Origin: Oligoflexia bacterium
GTDB taxonomy: Bacteria > Bdellovibrionota > Bdellovibrionia > JABDDW01
Direction of reading: 5' to 3'
DNA: 64,000 nucleotides
NCBI GenBank assembly: GCA_020847095.1
Contig: JADLCR010000007.1
Location: forward strand, 28,034 to 92,033
The position numbers and the translations under genes were made by a program. Of the stretch, positions 9,153 through 19,706 are shown piece after piece. Within the stretch, counting starts at the first letter, position 1. Each line of letters starts with the position of its first letter. The notes below the pieces were generated by a model. The model was not told the DNA's origin, searched no databases, and saw only the letters and a program-made list of their open reading frames with translations.

Positions 9153-9348
9153 GCTTAATATGAACTGGGCACGGTGCAAGAAATCGGTGAGTTTTCAAAA
9201 TGTAAGAAATGCATTGAGTCAAACATGCTCGGAAGTCCTGGAATTGTCAAGAAAATGAGAGAGCCTTGGCGAAGGCCCATATTTCTGATAGACCCTGAGG
9301 CCGGTTTGGGGACTGTAATAGTTGCATAAAAAGCCATAGGGGGCCTAA

Positions 9349-10482
9349 ATGGATCTTGTTCAGACTCGCAATTCTCAAAATGTCCGGTTACAAACGATAC
9401 CCATGTTGAATTTCAAACGCTGTGACAAAAGACCTCCTGTTCAGTTCACTCCGAACCCAAAGTTTGGGTCGGTATTTGCGCCCCATGCGCTTCGAATTAA
9501 TTTTACGGAAGCTGATCTTGGTCGCACCCTCAATGCGGAGATCATTCCTTTTGAAAGGGAAATGTTCAGCCCGGCCACTATCGCACTCCATTACGGTCAA
9601 AGCGTATTCGAAGGCATGAAAGCTTATCGATTAGCAGACGGTTCGGTGGCCGCTTTCAGAGCGGAGCTTCATGCCGCTCGTTTTATGCGCTCTTGTGCCC
9701 GCATGGCGATGCCCTTGCTGGGAGAAGAGAACTTTCTCACATGCTTAAATGAATACCTTAAATTTGAACAAGAATCGGTTCCCTCAATTCCGGAGCACTC
9801 TTTATATTTGCGTCCGATTCAATTTGGCCGAGACGAAATCGTAAAGGTAGGCCGCAGCAAGCTCTATAGCTTCTATATTTTGGCAACTATTGCGGGTCCC
9901 TATTTTCATAGTGGTAAAAAGCCGGCCCGTGTTTTGGTGAATCGAGAATTTGTGCGCGCCTTTCCGGGCGGTACCGGAGAAATCAAAACCGCAGCCAACT
10001 ACGCCTTAAGTCTTTGGCCTCAAACCTACGCTGAACAATTTCAATGCGACCAAGTTTTGTATCTTGATGCCCTTAATCATGACTCCATCAACGAATTGGG
10101 TGGCATGAACTTTTTTATGGTTAAAGATGGTGCGCTCCATACACCGTCACTTTCAGGAACCATTTTGCGCGGGGTGACGAGAGAGTCCATTCTTCAGATT
10201 GCCCCTAGCTTAGGCATCCCTGTTCACGAATCCGATATCTCGTTTAGCCAAATGATGGGAGATATGGCATCGGGAAAAGTGACTGAAGCCTTTGCTTGCG
10301 GAACCGCCGCCGTCATTCATTCAATCGGAGATATCGTTTATCAGCCCAATTCTCAAACCAAACCGGAAGTATTAAAACTTCAGGAGTCCACTCCAGTTGC
10401 GGACAAACTTTATAAGCAATTGTGCGCGATCCAGAGAGCTGAGATTCCGGCGCCGGGACCATGGCACTTTCGCTTGTCTTAA
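9349..10482 (+). CDS. ilvE: Branched-chain amino acid aminotransferase
   Basis: Class IV aminotransferase signature (IALHYGQSVFEGMKAYR, FPGGTGEIKTAANYALSL, NELGGMNFFMV); true start may be the internal Met at about 9403. Confidence 0.92.
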   Translation: MDLVQTRNSQNVRLQTIPMLNFKRCDKRPPVQFTPNPKFGSVFAPHALRINFTEADLGRTLNAEIIPFEREMFSPATIALHYGQSVFEGMKAYRLADGSVAAFRAELHAARFMRSCARMAMPLLGEENFLTCLNEYLKFEQESVPSIPEHSLYLRPIQFGRDEIVKVGRSKLYSFYILATIAGPYFHSGKKPARVLVNREFVRAFPGGTGEIKTAANYALSLWPQTYAEQFQCDQVLYLDALNHDSINELGGMNFFMVKDGALHTPSLSGTILRGVTRESILQIAPSLGIPVHESDISFSQMMGDMASGKVTEAFACGTAAVIHSIGDIVYQPNSQTKPEVLKLQESTPVADKLYKQLCAIQRAEIPAPGPWHFRLS

Positions 10483-11516
10483 ACTTTGTTTTTGGTTTTT
10501 TTGCGGCAGGCTTTGGATTTTCGCCAAATGAACCCTTCATTGAATTTAAATATGAGGCTAAACCGGGACTTGCGGTCGGCCTAGCAACGCCCTTTTACAA
10601 TTGGAATCCGCGAGCCTTTACTCTCAACGAAATTCAACCAGGTAAGTACTACTTAAAACTTCCCCGCCCTTGGGTTGAAAAGCTCCCCTACAAATTTGTC
10701 GTCAACGGCAAATGGATTCATGACCCGCAAAACCCCATCAATGAACCAGACGGGTTTGGAGGCTTAAACTCGGTCGTGCCCATAGGCTTTAAAAACGATC
10801 CGCTTTTGAGCCGAACGCCCAACACGCCCTCGGTGGCGTCTGAAAAATTTTGGTTTACAGACCTTCAAGCAAAGCCCCGTCTCGTTACCGCGAGTTGGAG
10901 TCCTCCAGTTTTTTCTACCCAAGATTGGTTTGTGATTTATGTAACTGACGGAACTGACTATCGCACTAAAACCGGCATTGAAAATCTCATTGCCAATCTG
11001 AGCTTGGACAGCGGACTTCCACCTATTGCACTTGTCTTCTTGGACCCTATCGATCGATTTAAAGAGTACGGAAATATCACTTCTGAAAATACTTATTTAG
11101 ATTTTCTGAGCGAAGTTGTTGTCGTTCAGATCGAAAGCAAGCTCGGGATTAAAGTGAAAGCAAAGAATCGCGCCATTATGGGAGCCTCACTCGGAGGGCT
11201 TTTCGCCTGGGCAGCGGCCATCCATCGTCCCAAGGTTTTTGGGGCGGTGATTTCGCAATCCGGATCTTTTTGGTATCGCCTATCTGAGGTATTGAAACTC
11301 ACTCAAGAAAGCTCAAAAATTTCTAAAGCGTTTGTCGATGTGGGCCTTTTTGAGGATTTAGAAGGACGCATGTTAAACGGAAATCGCCGTTTGTTAGAAA
11401 TTGTCCGTCAAAGGCCGAATAAAGTGACCTACCATGAGTTCCCGACCGATCATGATTGGCATTCTTGGAGCAACCGACTTCAGTTGGCCCTTAGACTCAT
11501 TGTCAGGAGCGACTAA
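10461..11516 (+). CDS. Putative Fes/esterase-D-like exported esterase with N-terminal E-set domain
   Basis: Signal-like N-terminus; KFVVNGKWIHDPQNP; nucleophile elbow MGASLGGLFAWAA; C-terminal DHDWHSW. Confidence 0.8.
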   Translation: MALSLVLNFVFGFFAAGFGFSPNEPFIEFKYEAKPGLAVGLATPFYNWNPRAFTLNEIQPGKYYLKLPRPWVEKLPYKFVVNGKWIHDPQNPINEPDGFGGLNSVVPIGFKNDPLLSRTPNTPSVASEKFWFTDLQAKPRLVTASWSPPVFSTQDWFVIYVTDGTDYRTKTGIENLIANLSLDSGLPPIALVFLDPIDRFKEYGNITSENTYLDFLSEVVVVQIESKLGIKVKAKNRAIMGASLGGLFAWAAAIHRPKVFGAVISQSGSFWYRLSEVLKLTQESSKISKAFVDVGLFEDLEGRMLNGNRRLLEIVRQRPNKVTYHEFPTDHDWHSWSNRLQLALRLIVRSD

Positions 11517-11980
11517 TGTGGCCGTTTAACAAAGGTCATCCTCGATTCATTTCAGATGCTGATGAAGATGTTTTAGAAGCTTCAGTAAAAGAATTTGAGC
11601 GATTGACGGGCTGTGAGCTTGTTTATTATTTCGCAAGATCCCTAGGTCCAGAGCCGGAAAAGTTTAATGAAGCACTTTTTAGAAAACTCCGATTGCATGA
11701 AGTCGAGCACAATAACGCCATTCTTATTTCTGTAGCCCCGGATTCACGCCAGATTGCAATTCATGTCGGTGAGGGAGTGATAAGAAAAACCAGTGATCCT
11801 AGTTGGCGTCACCTCATACAAAAGATGATTGACCTTTTTAAGGTCGGTAAAAACCTAGAAGGCCTACTGGCTGTTCGGAGCCTCGAAGCGCTATTAGCGC
11901 AAGAGCAACCTGGACATACAAAGATCAGCCCTGAGGACGAAGTCCGAAATCGCCCGATCCGCGAAGGGGAAAACGAGTGA
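11516..11980 (+). CDS. TPM-domain (TLP18.3/Psb32/MOLO-1-like) protein without signal peptide
   Basis: ILISVAPDSRQIAIHVGEGV pattern typical of TPM domains; tandem with another TPM protein. Confidence 0.7.
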   Translation: MWPFNKGHPRFISDADEDVLEASVKEFERLTGCELVYYFARSLGPEPEKFNEALFRKLRLHEVEHNNAILISVAPDSRQIAIHVGEGVIRKTSDPSWRHLIQKMIDLFKVGKNLEGLLAVRSLEALLAQEQPGHTKISPEDEVRNRPIREGENE

Positions 11981-12726
11981 AGGGGTTTTTGATTAGCCAG
12001 ATTATTTTTTTAGGATTGCATGCTACCGCAAGAGATTTGCCGTCGTTTCCTGCTCATCTCATTTTGGATGAAACCGGAACACTTTCATCTCAGCAGATTC
12101 AGTCTGTTAGTCAGCGACTCGACCAAATCTATAAAACCCACTCGATACAATTTGCCGTTGCGTTTTTAAATCAGATGGAAGGTGAAGACATCGAGGGCTT
12201 TGCTAACCGGCTTTTCAGACATTGGAAGCTTGGAGATGCCAAGAAAAACGACGGCCTGCTTCTAGTCGTGGCACCCGATATTCGCCGATTTCGCATCGAA
12301 GTCGGCTACGGACTTGAAGGGACGTTACCTGATGCGCGCATGTCCCAGCTGTCGCGAGAGTACTTAGTCCCCAAATTTAAAGCGGGAGATTATGGCGGTG
12401 GTGTTTTGGATTTTGCGGAGGCCGTTCAGAAATATCTGGATGCCCCAACCCCTGAGGTATTTGAAAATCGTTTTGGAGTTTGGCCGGTCGTCATTGTTTG
12501 GTCTTTATTGCTTAGCTTTTTGGTCTTCGTCGCTTGGGCTAATCGGCGCTTTTCTGCAATGAAATATCGAGGTGGTCGCTGGTCCCGAAGCTGGGATTAT
12601 AGTTCACCTTCGGGCTGGGGCGATCAATCATCTGGCGGCTTTTGGGGCTCTGGAGGCGGTGGATTTGGTGGCCAAAAACCCGGTGGCGGCTCAAGCGGAG
12701 GCGGTGGATTTAGCGGGCGCTGGTAG
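11977..12726 (+). CDS. Exported TPM-domain (YgcG-like) membrane protein with Gly/Ser-rich tail
   Basis: Signal peptide; LILDETGTLSSQQIQSVSQRL...GLLLVVAPDIRRFRIEVGYGLEGTLPDA; TM segment; tail GGGSSGGGGFSGRW. Confidence 0.88.
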   Translation: MKGFLISQIIFLGLHATARDLPSFPAHLILDETGTLSSQQIQSVSQRLDQIYKTHSIQFAVAFLNQMEGEDIEGFANRLFRHWKLGDAKKNDGLLLVVAPDIRRFRIEVGYGLEGTLPDARMSQLSREYLVPKFKAGDYGGGVLDFAEAVQKYLDAPTPEVFENRFGVWPVVIVWSLLLSFLVFVAWANRRFSAMKYRGGRWSRSWDYSSPSGWGDQSSGGFWGSGGGGFGGQKPGGGSSGGGGFSGRW

Positions 12727-13477
12727 AGTTAAATTTTTCGAGTTCCCAGAGCTTGGCATATTTTAAAAACAAACTTTGAGCAGCACCTAAGGCAATAATA
12801 AACCCCGGTGCCCCATCAAGAAAACCCGCCTTCCAAATATAGCATTCAAAGAATTTCCCAACAGGCTTTAAAATCAGCCGCCAAAGTCGAAACGGTCGAT
12901 TTCGTGAAAACAAATCCCTAGCCCCGAGCGAGCTAAACTCATTATTGGTGTCGATTTGATCTGAAAGATCCCTAAAAACAAAATGTTGAATTTCAGATTT
13001 TGACCGAACGACATGCCCATCGACTTCAACTCGTTCATGAACTTCACCACCAAGCCATCGCGCCTTATTTTTTCTATAAAGCCGCAATTGCCTGTCTGGA
13101 TACCAACCACCGTGGCGAATCCATCTTCCTAAATGAAAGCTCACCCTGGGAAATTCAACGCCATCGACCTCAGCATGGGCCGAAACCCACTGCGAAATTT
13201 CCTTTTGTGCTTCGGGGGATAACGCCTCGTCAGCATCTAAAGACAATACCCATGGCTGGGTGGCAAGATCGTGGGCCATTTGCTTTTGCTTGCGGTAGCC
13301 TAAGAACTTTTGGATGGTCACTCTAGCTCCCAATGATTGAGCTATCGCTATCGTATCATCTTGGCTTTCGCTATCCACGACGATGATTTCTGAGGCCATG
13401 GGCACACTTTCAATACAGCGGCGAAGATTGTGGGCCTCGTTAAGCGTTATGATCACTAGGCTAAGCGGTAGTTTCAT
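12710..13477 (-). CDS. Glycosyltransferase family 2 (LPS core type)
   Basis: MKLPLSLVIITLNEAHNLRRCIESV...EIIVVDSESQDDTIAIAQSLGA...LSLDADEAL. Confidence 0.92.
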   Translation of the reverse strand: MKLPLSLVIITLNEAHNLRRCIESVPMASEIIVVDSESQDDTIAIAQSLGARVTIQKFLGYRKQKQMAHDLATQPWVLSLDADEALSPEAQKEISQWVSAHAEVDGVEFPRVSFHLGRWIRHGGWYPDRQLRLYRKNKARWLGGEVHERVEVDGHVVRSKSEIQHFVFRDLSDQIDTNNEFSSLGARDLFSRNRPFRLWRLILKPVGKFFECYIWKAGFLDGAPGFIIALGAAQSLFLKYAKLWELEKFNSTSAR

Positions 13478-13521
13478 TGCCTAAGGATTGACATAAACGA
13501 GGTAGAACATCTAGAGTTTTA

Positions 13522-14112
13522 TTGATGCTTAAGAGAGCGACCTTATTATTGGTATTCGTGACGAGCCCGGCCTGGGCACGCTATTCGGTCTTTGATACAT
13601 CGGATATCGTTACTAAAAACAAATTCACCTCCGAAATTCAAGTCTTCACCGGAGACAAAGTCGGCGCTCAGTTTCTCGGCCATCTTGACACACCAAATTC
13701 CGATGACACTCAGTTTCGATGGGAATTCGGCGGCGGATATCAAGGACTGGAAGGCGGCATTTTCTTTAAATGGTCGCCGGTCCCCGATCATGAAAATCAA
13801 GTTGGATTTTCTTTAGCCACCGGTATCAGCTACGCCAACAAAGACAATCGGTCTTCTTTGGCCCTTCGTGCGGTTCCGGTCGTAAGCAAAGCGTTTATAA
13901 CTGATTCGTGGGGAAGATGGACCCCTTATTTTTCATTCCCATTTGGGGTTTCATTTAACGAAAGTAAGACAGAGTATCCGCTTCACTTAGCTCTTGGAAC
14001 GCAATGGGGTGATGAGCACAACGAAAATTGGGCGCTCATTTTTGAAAGCGGATTTAACATGAATTCCATATCACCATACGTATCTGGCGGATTTGCCCTC
14101 TCGTTTGACTGA
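13522..14112 (+). CDS. Hypothetical exported protein, possibly beta-barrel
   Basis: Signal peptide; aromatic/Gly-rich; C-terminus SPYVSGGFALSFD. Confidence 0.65.
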   Translation: MMLKRATLLLVFVTSPAWARYSVFDTSDIVTKNKFTSEIQVFTGDKVGAQFLGHLDTPNSDDTQFRWEFGGGYQGLEGGIFFKWSPVPDHENQVGFSLATGISYANKDNRSSLALRAVPVVSKAFITDSWGRWTPYFSFPFGVSFNESKTEYPLHLALGTQWGDEHNENWALIFESGFNMNSISPYVSGGFALSFD

Positions 14113-14699
14113 GCAAAATATAGGGCCGGAGCAAAACCAAAAATAAAAAGCAACCTTGGGTCAATCGTAGCCGCAATAACGGAGCTCACCTTAATATCAA
14201 GATTCAAAAAGCCATTGCCAAATGGATCGTGATAATCACCCGCAAATCCACCCTGTCCGTCATGAATGAGAATCATTGGAATCGGATATTTAAAGATCCA
14301 TGAACCGTAAATATTTGATTGAATCAGAAAATCGAGTTTACCAAAGCGGCCTGACATCGAAATCAATCGGTCTTGACCTTGAGTTTCGCTGGTTATTTGA
14401 AGACTAACGCCTAGGCCTCCAAGCAAGCCCGTGCAAAGCGAATCATAGACCCCGCCAACGCAATTCATTTGGGTTTGGCCGCGACCTCCCGCAAATCCTT
14501 CAAACCTGGTCTTATCGAACTCAAGGTAAACTTGTTCTCTTCCCCAAAACGTGTGTCCAAAGGCCTTCTGAGGCCTAATTTGGACAACAGCGCCCTGACT
14601 GTGTGTAAGGCCCATAATTCTTGATTGGATGCTTTGAGCTTGAACTAATGAGCAAAGCATCATGACAGTGATTGAGGTCGCAGCCTCTTTTAAGAACAT
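13983..14699 (-). CDS. Hypothetical exported protein
   Basis: ORF opens at 14762 but its first codons overlap a terminator; start at MFLKEAATSITVMMLCSLVQAQ (signal peptide) preferred. 3' end is antisense to the 13522-14112 CDS. Confidence 0.5.
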   Translation of the reverse strand: MFLKEAATSITVMMLCSLVQAQSIQSRIMGLTHSQGAVVQIRPQKAFGHTFWGREQVYLEFDKTRFEGFAGGRGQTQMNCVGGVYDSLCTGLLGGLGVSLQITSETQGQDRLISMSGRFGKLDFLIQSNIYGSWIFKYPIPMILIHDGQGGFAGDYHDPFGNGFLNLDIKVSSVIAATIDPRLLFIFGFAPALYFAQSNERANPPDTYGDMEFMLNPLSKMSAQFSLCSSPHCVPRAK

Positions 14700-14745
14700 A
14701 TAATTAGCATGACTGTTGACGAGGAGCGCACAACAGTCCCAAAGC

Positions 14746-14776
14746 AAAAACCCGACCGTCAATAGGTCGGGTTTTT
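14746..14776 (-). terminator. Rho-independent terminator downstream of dnaK
   Basis: aaaaacccgacc-gtcaat-aggtcgggttttt hairpin with A/T tracts on both sides. Confidence 0.85.
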
Positions 14777-14798
14777 AGTTTAAACCTAGGCTTTTGTC

Positions 14799-16712
14799 TT
14801 AGTTCACGTCTTTGTAATCGGCGTCGACGACGTCGTCACCGGCTTTGCCTTTAGACTCCGTACCGGAATCGCTCGCTCCACCACCGGATCCACCAGTTCC
14901 GCCACCGCTTCCACCACCGGTTTGCTTATACAATTCGCTGGAGAATTGATGGGACAGGTTTGTCAGTCGTTCATACAAACCCTTCATATCCTCGTACTGG
15001 CTTTTTTCAATAGCTGTTTTAGCTTGGCCGATAACTTCCTTGGCCTGAGTCACATTCTCCGCATTGAGTTTTGCTTCGTTGTCTTTAATGAGCTTTTCCG
15101 TTTGATAAACCAAATTATCCAAGTTGTTTTTGAGCATAATTTGCTCGCGGCGCTGTTTATCAGCTTCGGCATTGGCTTCGGCATCACGTACCATTTTCTT
15201 GATCTCATCTTCGTTTAGGCCACTCGATGCGGTGATCTTGATCGATTGCTCTTTGCCGGTGCCCAAATCCTTCGCCGATACGTGCACAATACCATTGGCA
15301 TCGATATCGAAAGTAACTTCAATTTGGGGCACTCCTCGCGCTGCAGGTGGGATTCCCACAAGTTCAAATCGACCCAAAGTTTTATTGTCCGCCGCCATCT
15401 CGCGCTCACCTTGGATGACATGAATATCCACGCTCGTTTGGCTGTCGGTAGCGGTCGAAAACACTTGAGATTTCTTAGTTGGGATCGTGGTGTTGCGCTC
15501 AATTAACTTAGTCGCCACACCTCCAAGAGTTTCAATTCCGAGACTTAACGGTGTCACATCCAACAGGAGAACGTCTTTAACCTCTCCGGCTAATACGCCG
15601 CCTTGGATAGCTGCTCCTACGGCAACGACCTCATCGGGATTCACACTTCGATTAGGTTCTTTTCCAAAAAATTCTTTTACGATCTTTTGAATTTTAGGAA
15701 TTCGCGTTGAACCCCCAACCAATACGACTTCATCGATTTGGCTTGCAGAAACTCCGGCATCGCTAAGCGCTTTTTTGCAAGGCTCCACAGAGCGTTGAAT
15801 CAAATCATCAACCAACTGCTCAAACTTGGCGCGACTTAATTTTACAGTGAGATGCTTTGGTCCCGAGGCGTCAGCCGTGATAAACGGAAGATTAATCTCG
15901 GTTTCCATTGCCGAGCTAAGTTCAATTTTCGCCTTTTCAGCGGCCTCTTTAAGACGCTGCAACGCCATCTTATCTTTTGAGAGGTCAACGCCCTGGTCTT
16001 TTTTGAATTCCGCAATGAGCCAGTCGATGATTTTATCATCGAAATCGTCACCGCCCAGATGAGTGTCACCATTGGTTGATTTAACTTCTACGACATTGTC
16101 GCCAACTTCTAGAATTGAAATATCAAACGTACCGCCACCAAAGTCATAGATGGCAATTTTTTGTTCTTTTTTCTTATCTAATCCATAGGCAAGTGCGGCA
16201 GCGGTGGGCTCGTTGATAATACGTTTAACTTCGAGTCCTGCAATGCGACCAGCGTCTTTGGTCGCTTGCCTTTGGGCATCGTTAAAGTAAGCCGGAACAG
16301 TGATAACCGCCTCTTTCACTTCATGTCCCAAATAATCTTCTGCGCATTTTTTTAATTTTTGAAGAACAAAGGCTCCAATTTCTTGGGGGCTATAGTCTTT
16401 TCCACGGATATCGAAAGCACATTCATCTTTAAACTGCTTAACCTTGTAAGGAACGCGACGCATTTCATCGTTAACTTCAGTGAATTTACGCCCGATGAAT
16501 CTTTTAGCTGAGTAAATCGTGTTTTCAGGGTTAGTCACCGCTTGGCGCTTGGCAATCTGCCCTACGACCTTTTCGCCATCTTTGGTGAATCCAACCACGC
16601 TTGGAGTTGTGCGTGCCCCTTCTTCGTTAGTGAGTACCTTAGGCACTCCACCTTCTAAGATGGCCACACACGAGTTGGTTGTTCCTAAATCAATTCCGAT
16701 GATCTTACTCAT
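14799..16712 (-). CDS. dnaK: Molecular chaperone DnaK
   Basis: [22 protein letters not shown]...; Hsp70 signatures [13 protein letters not shown] and [14 protein letters not shown]; Gly-rich tail. Confidence 0.98.
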   Translation of the reverse strand: MSKIIGIDLGTTNSCVAILEGGVPKVLTNEEGARTTPSVVGFTKDGEKVVGQIAKRQAVTNPENTIYSAKRFIGRKFTEVNDEMRRVPYKVKQFKDECAFDIRGKDYSPQEIGAFVLQKLKKCAEDYLGHEVKEAVITVPAYFNDAQRQATKDAGRIAGLEVKRIINEPTAAALAYGLDKKKEQKIAIYDFGGGTFDISILEVGDNVVEVKSTNGDTHLGGDDFDDKIIDWLIAEFKKDQGVDLSKDKMALQRLKEAAEKAKIELSSAMETEINLPFITADASGPKHLTVKLSRAKFEQLVDDLIQRSVEPCKKALSDAGVSASQIDEVVLVGGSTRIPKIQKIVKEFFGKEPNRSVNPDEVVAVGAAIQGGVLAGEVKDVLLLDVTPLSLGIETLGGVATKLIERNTTIPTKKSQVFSTATDSQTSVDIHVIQGEREMAADNKTLGRFELVGIPPAARGVPQIEVTFDIDANGIVHVSAKDLGTGKEQSIKITASSGLNEDEIKKMVRDAEANAEADKQRREQIMLKNNLDNLVYQTEKLIKDNEAKLNAENVTQAKEVIGQAKTAIEKSQYEDMKGLYERLTNLSHQFSSELYKQTGGGSGGGTGGSGGGASDSGTESKGKAGDDVVDADYKDVN

Positions 16713-16861
16713 TTGCTCTCCTTAAACACTTTCTGTCTCTGCTAACAATTCAATTAAAGTTCCTACTCAATACTTAATTTGAGAAGTGATTGGGATTCGT
16801 CAAGTTCTGCAGGCGATTTTTAACTTATGTCCAAACCCTTGATTTTTCAAGATTTTTAGCC

Positions 16862-17998
16862 TTAATGAGACCGCTTGTCAGTGGATTTCTTTTTAAATCT
16901 GTCAAAAAACCCTGTGACCGGTCGATTAACAACATCGTCGGATAGCACGGCAAACTCTCTCATCAGCTCTTCTTGCCTTCGAGTGAGCTTCTTTGGAATT
17001 TTGACTTGAAACTGGATGACATGGTCGCCGCGCCCGTACCCTTTTAACGATGGAAACCCTTGCCCCGGAATTCGCACCTCGTCGCCAGGCTGAGTGCCTT
17101 TTGGCACATCAATAAACTGCCGCCCATTAATCAACTCTACCTCCATGCGAGTTCCAAGTATGGCTTGCGATGCACTGATGACAAGTTTAGAGACGATATC
17201 GTTGTCGACCCGTTCAAAGCGAGGATCCGATGGGACAACAAGCTCAATTAGCAAGTCACCCTTGGCGGCTCCATAATCACCTTCTTCACCTTCTGACTCC
17301 AGGCGGAGCCGACTGCCCGTTTGTACACCAGGGGGAACCTTGACGACGACTTTTCTCAATTCCTTCTTTCGACCGGAGCCATGGCAAGTGCCGCATTTGG
17401 CCTTGATTACCGATCCTTTTCCTTGGCAGTTTGGGCAATGCGTGCGAACGCTGAAAAAACCTTGGGCATGCAAGATTTGTCCGGCACCCTTACAGCGCGT
17501 GCACACATCCGGCTGAGTGCCCGCTTTAGCGCCCGTGCCTTTGCATGACTCGCAGTTAACTTCTCTCTCGAATCGAATTTCTTTTTCGCAACCTCGAGCG
17601 GATTCCACAAAACTGACTTCAAGGGTTGTGCTCAGGTCTCCCCCGCGGCGAGGACGCCTTGACCGAGAAGAACGGCCTTCAGCCTGGGCTCCAAAATCTC
17701 CAAAAAATCCTTCAAAAATATCTCCAAAGGCTGAAAATATATCTTCGACGTTTTCGAATTGGTGTCCGCTAAACCCTCGGTTGCCGGCGGTGGATCCAAA
17801 CGTGTCGTATTGGCGCCGGCGTTGCGGGTCACCTAACACCTCGTAGGCTTGGGCCGCTTCTTTGAACTTGTCCTCTGCTTCTTTAGAACCTGGATTTTTA
17901 TCTGGGTGAAATTTGAACGCGAGTTTTCGGTATGCTTTCTTGATTTCCTCTTGGCTTGCATTTTTGGAAACGCCCAATGTTTTGTAATAATCTAGCAT
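16862..17998 (-). CDS. dnaJ: Molecular chaperone DnaJ
   Basis: J domain with HPD; four CxxCxGxG-type repeats; C-terminal substrate-binding domain. Confidence 0.97.
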   Translation of the reverse strand: MLDYYKTLGVSKNASQEEIKKAYRKLAFKFHPDKNPGSKEAEDKFKEAAQAYEVLGDPQRRRQYDTFGSTAGNRGFSGHQFENVEDIFSAFGDIFEGFFGDFGAQAEGRSSRSRRPRRGGDLSTTLEVSFVESARGCEKEIRFEREVNCESCKGTGAKAGTQPDVCTRCKGAGQILHAQGFFSVRTHCPNCQGKGSVIKAKCGTCHGSGRKKELRKVVVKVPPGVQTGSRLRLESEGEEGDYGAAKGDLLIELVVPSDPRFERVDNDIVSKLVISASQAILGTRMEVELINGRQFIDVPKGTQPGDEVRIPGQGFPSLKGYGRGDHVIQFQVKIPKKLTRRQEELMREFAVLSDDVVNRPVTGFFDRFKKKSTDKRSH

Positions 17999-18042
17999 AC
18001 ACGTATCCCTTTTAATTAATTTGGGAATTCAATATTAACTTG

Positions 18043-18738
18043 TCAAGGACGCGAACAAGGAACGGAAAGCTTAGGGAGTTCGCCTCTTTCGCGAGCTTTT
18101 TTAAGATCATCCAATCGCCATTTAAATCTAATTTCATAGGATGTCCCCTTAAAACGCTCTAAGGCATCTTCCAAGACGGACTGGGCAAGATCGTATTGCC
18201 CAGAGGCAATCATGATTCTGCCGGCTAACGCCTCAATCCACTTTGGACCGCCCGCTTGAGCCGCTTTCACGAGGTAGGTGGCAGCTTTGGGACAGTCTCC
18301 CAACTCAAATAAATAGTGATAGCCCGCACGATACAAGAGAGGCCAATCGTCAGGAAAATTTTCCGCACCTCGATCATAAATAATAGCCGCACCTACTTTA
18401 TCTTCAACCAGTACGCTTAAAACCGTATTTCCGGCACGATAGGCAATTTTATAACGCGGATCCAAGGTTGTAATCCCGTCAAGCATTTGAAAAACCCAAC
18501 CTTTTTCGGTCTTTTCAGGTTCTTTAAAATCAATATTTTGAATAAGCCTTAACCAAAGAAGGTCAGCCACTAATAGATTTTGTCCAAGAATCACGTGCTT
18601 TAAAATCTGGGCGGGAATGGCGAGTGGTGCACTTTTATTGCCCAGAGCCTCAATGTGGCTTTGACCATTTTGAATTTGAACGACCACGAACAAGGCAATA
18701 AGAATGACAATGACTCGAACGACTGATTTGAGCTTCAT
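18043..18738 (-). CDS. TPR-like membrane-anchored hypothetical protein
   Basis: N-terminal TM helix followed by helical repeats (LLYRAGYHYLFELGDCPKAATYLVKAAQ). Confidence 0.65.
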   Translation of the reverse strand: MKLKSVVRVIVILIALFVVVQIQNGQSHIEALGNKSAPLAIPAQILKHVILGQNLLVADLLWLRLIQNIDFKEPEKTEKGWVFQMLDGITTLDPRYKIAYRAGNTVLSVLVEDKVGAAIIYDRGAENFPDDWPLLYRAGYHYLFELGDCPKAATYLVKAAQAGGPKWIEALAGRIMIASGQYDLAQSVLEDALERFKGTSYEIRFKWRLDDLKKARERGELPKLSVPCSRP

Positions 18739-18758
18739 AATATTACGATAACCGAAGG

Positions 18759-18791
18759 TAAAAAAAATGGAGAGGAAAAATCCTCTCCATT
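18759..18791 (-). terminator. Rho-independent terminator downstream of pilA
   Basis: aatggagagga-aaaa-tcctctccatt perfect hairpin followed on the - strand by a T tract. Confidence 0.88.
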
Positions 18792-18816
18792 TCGAATCTC
18801 CGCAGTTTCAAAGATC

Positions 18817-19386
18817 TTAGAGCGCACCATTAAGTGTGTTAGCCAAGATCTTGTTCTCATTAATTTCCCAAGTGTCGTCACTGGTACCGTTAATTCGGCC
18901 GTTAGCTTGAGCAACAAATGAGCTTGGAACTGTACCAGCAGTATTAGCCACTGATGGTGCAAGTGCCGCAGCTGTAGACGCCGCTACGCCGCAAACCCAG
19001 GTTTCTGCAAATGTGCAGATGTTACCAGGGCTAGCGTCTTGAGCGACACCGTCACAAGCTGCTGTACAGCCATCCGTGCCCTGAGGGCCACCAGCGGGCT
19101 GTGTAGCAGGAAAGTCTTCACCAGCAGCAAAGCCAACGTTGTAATTAAGTCGACCGTCTGGAGCAAATCCCACCGCATCAAAGCGTGTGTTGAAGGTTGA
19201 GAACTCGGCTTGATACGCTTTTTCAGCCGTATAAATGCCGCTCAAATTTGCCTTCGCTTCGGACTGTTTCGCTTTGAGCTGGAATTTTTGGTAATTTGGA
19301 ACCGCGATGGCGGCCAAGATACCAATAATGGCCACAACGATCATAAGCTCAATGAGCGAAAAGCCTTTTTGGTTTAACGTTTTCAT
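18817..19386 (-). CDS. pilA: Type IVa pilin
   Basis: MKTLNQKG^[40 protein letters not shown] prepilin signature; start at internal Met (ORF opens at 19419). Confidence 0.95.
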   Translation of the reverse strand: MKTLNQKGFSLIELMIVVAIIGILAAIAVPNYQKFQLKAKQSEAKANLSGIYTAEKAYQAEFSTFNTRFDAVGFAPDGRLNYNVGFAAGEDFPATQPAGGPQGTDGCTAACDGVAQDASPGNICTFAETWVCGVAASTAAALAPSVANTAGTVPSSFVAQANGRINGTSDDTWEINENKILANTLNGAL

Positions 19387-19706
19387 AGGTTTCCTCCCCT
19401 TTTTTACGTTCAAAAACAACTCAAGGAAGTCTCAAAAACTATTAAGTTTAAACGGACACCCCTGATTCCCTGCTTTCCATTAGTTCAAGCCCTATACCAA
19501 AAGGGGGCTTGAAATTATTACAGAATTTGGATTTCAATCTTACGTTCAAATCGCATATATTTGATTAGACAAAGATTGAAGCTTCCCACGGGCACGATGT
19601 CAAAAACTTCGACTCAATTATAAACTATTGAAAGAATTGAATAATGTGACGGCGCACGACCCCTTGCCGAAATTCAACCCAAACCAAGGGCCGCAAAATG
19701 TCACTT

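Noticed and set aside
9180-9348. Possible T-box or attenuator leader of thrS
   Set aside because: Only a 5-bp hairpin (gcctt-ggcg-aaggc) seen; no T-box motif or terminator/antiterminator pair recognised
9325-9349. TTTGGGGACTGTAATAGTTGCA as a sigma54 promoter upstream of ilvE
   Set aside because: GG to GC spacing is 12 nt rather than the required 10
16713-16861. Possible CIRCE or sigma32 heat-shock promoter upstream of dnaK
   Set aside because: No CIRCE repeat; CTTGAA is present but without a matching -10 element at proper spacing
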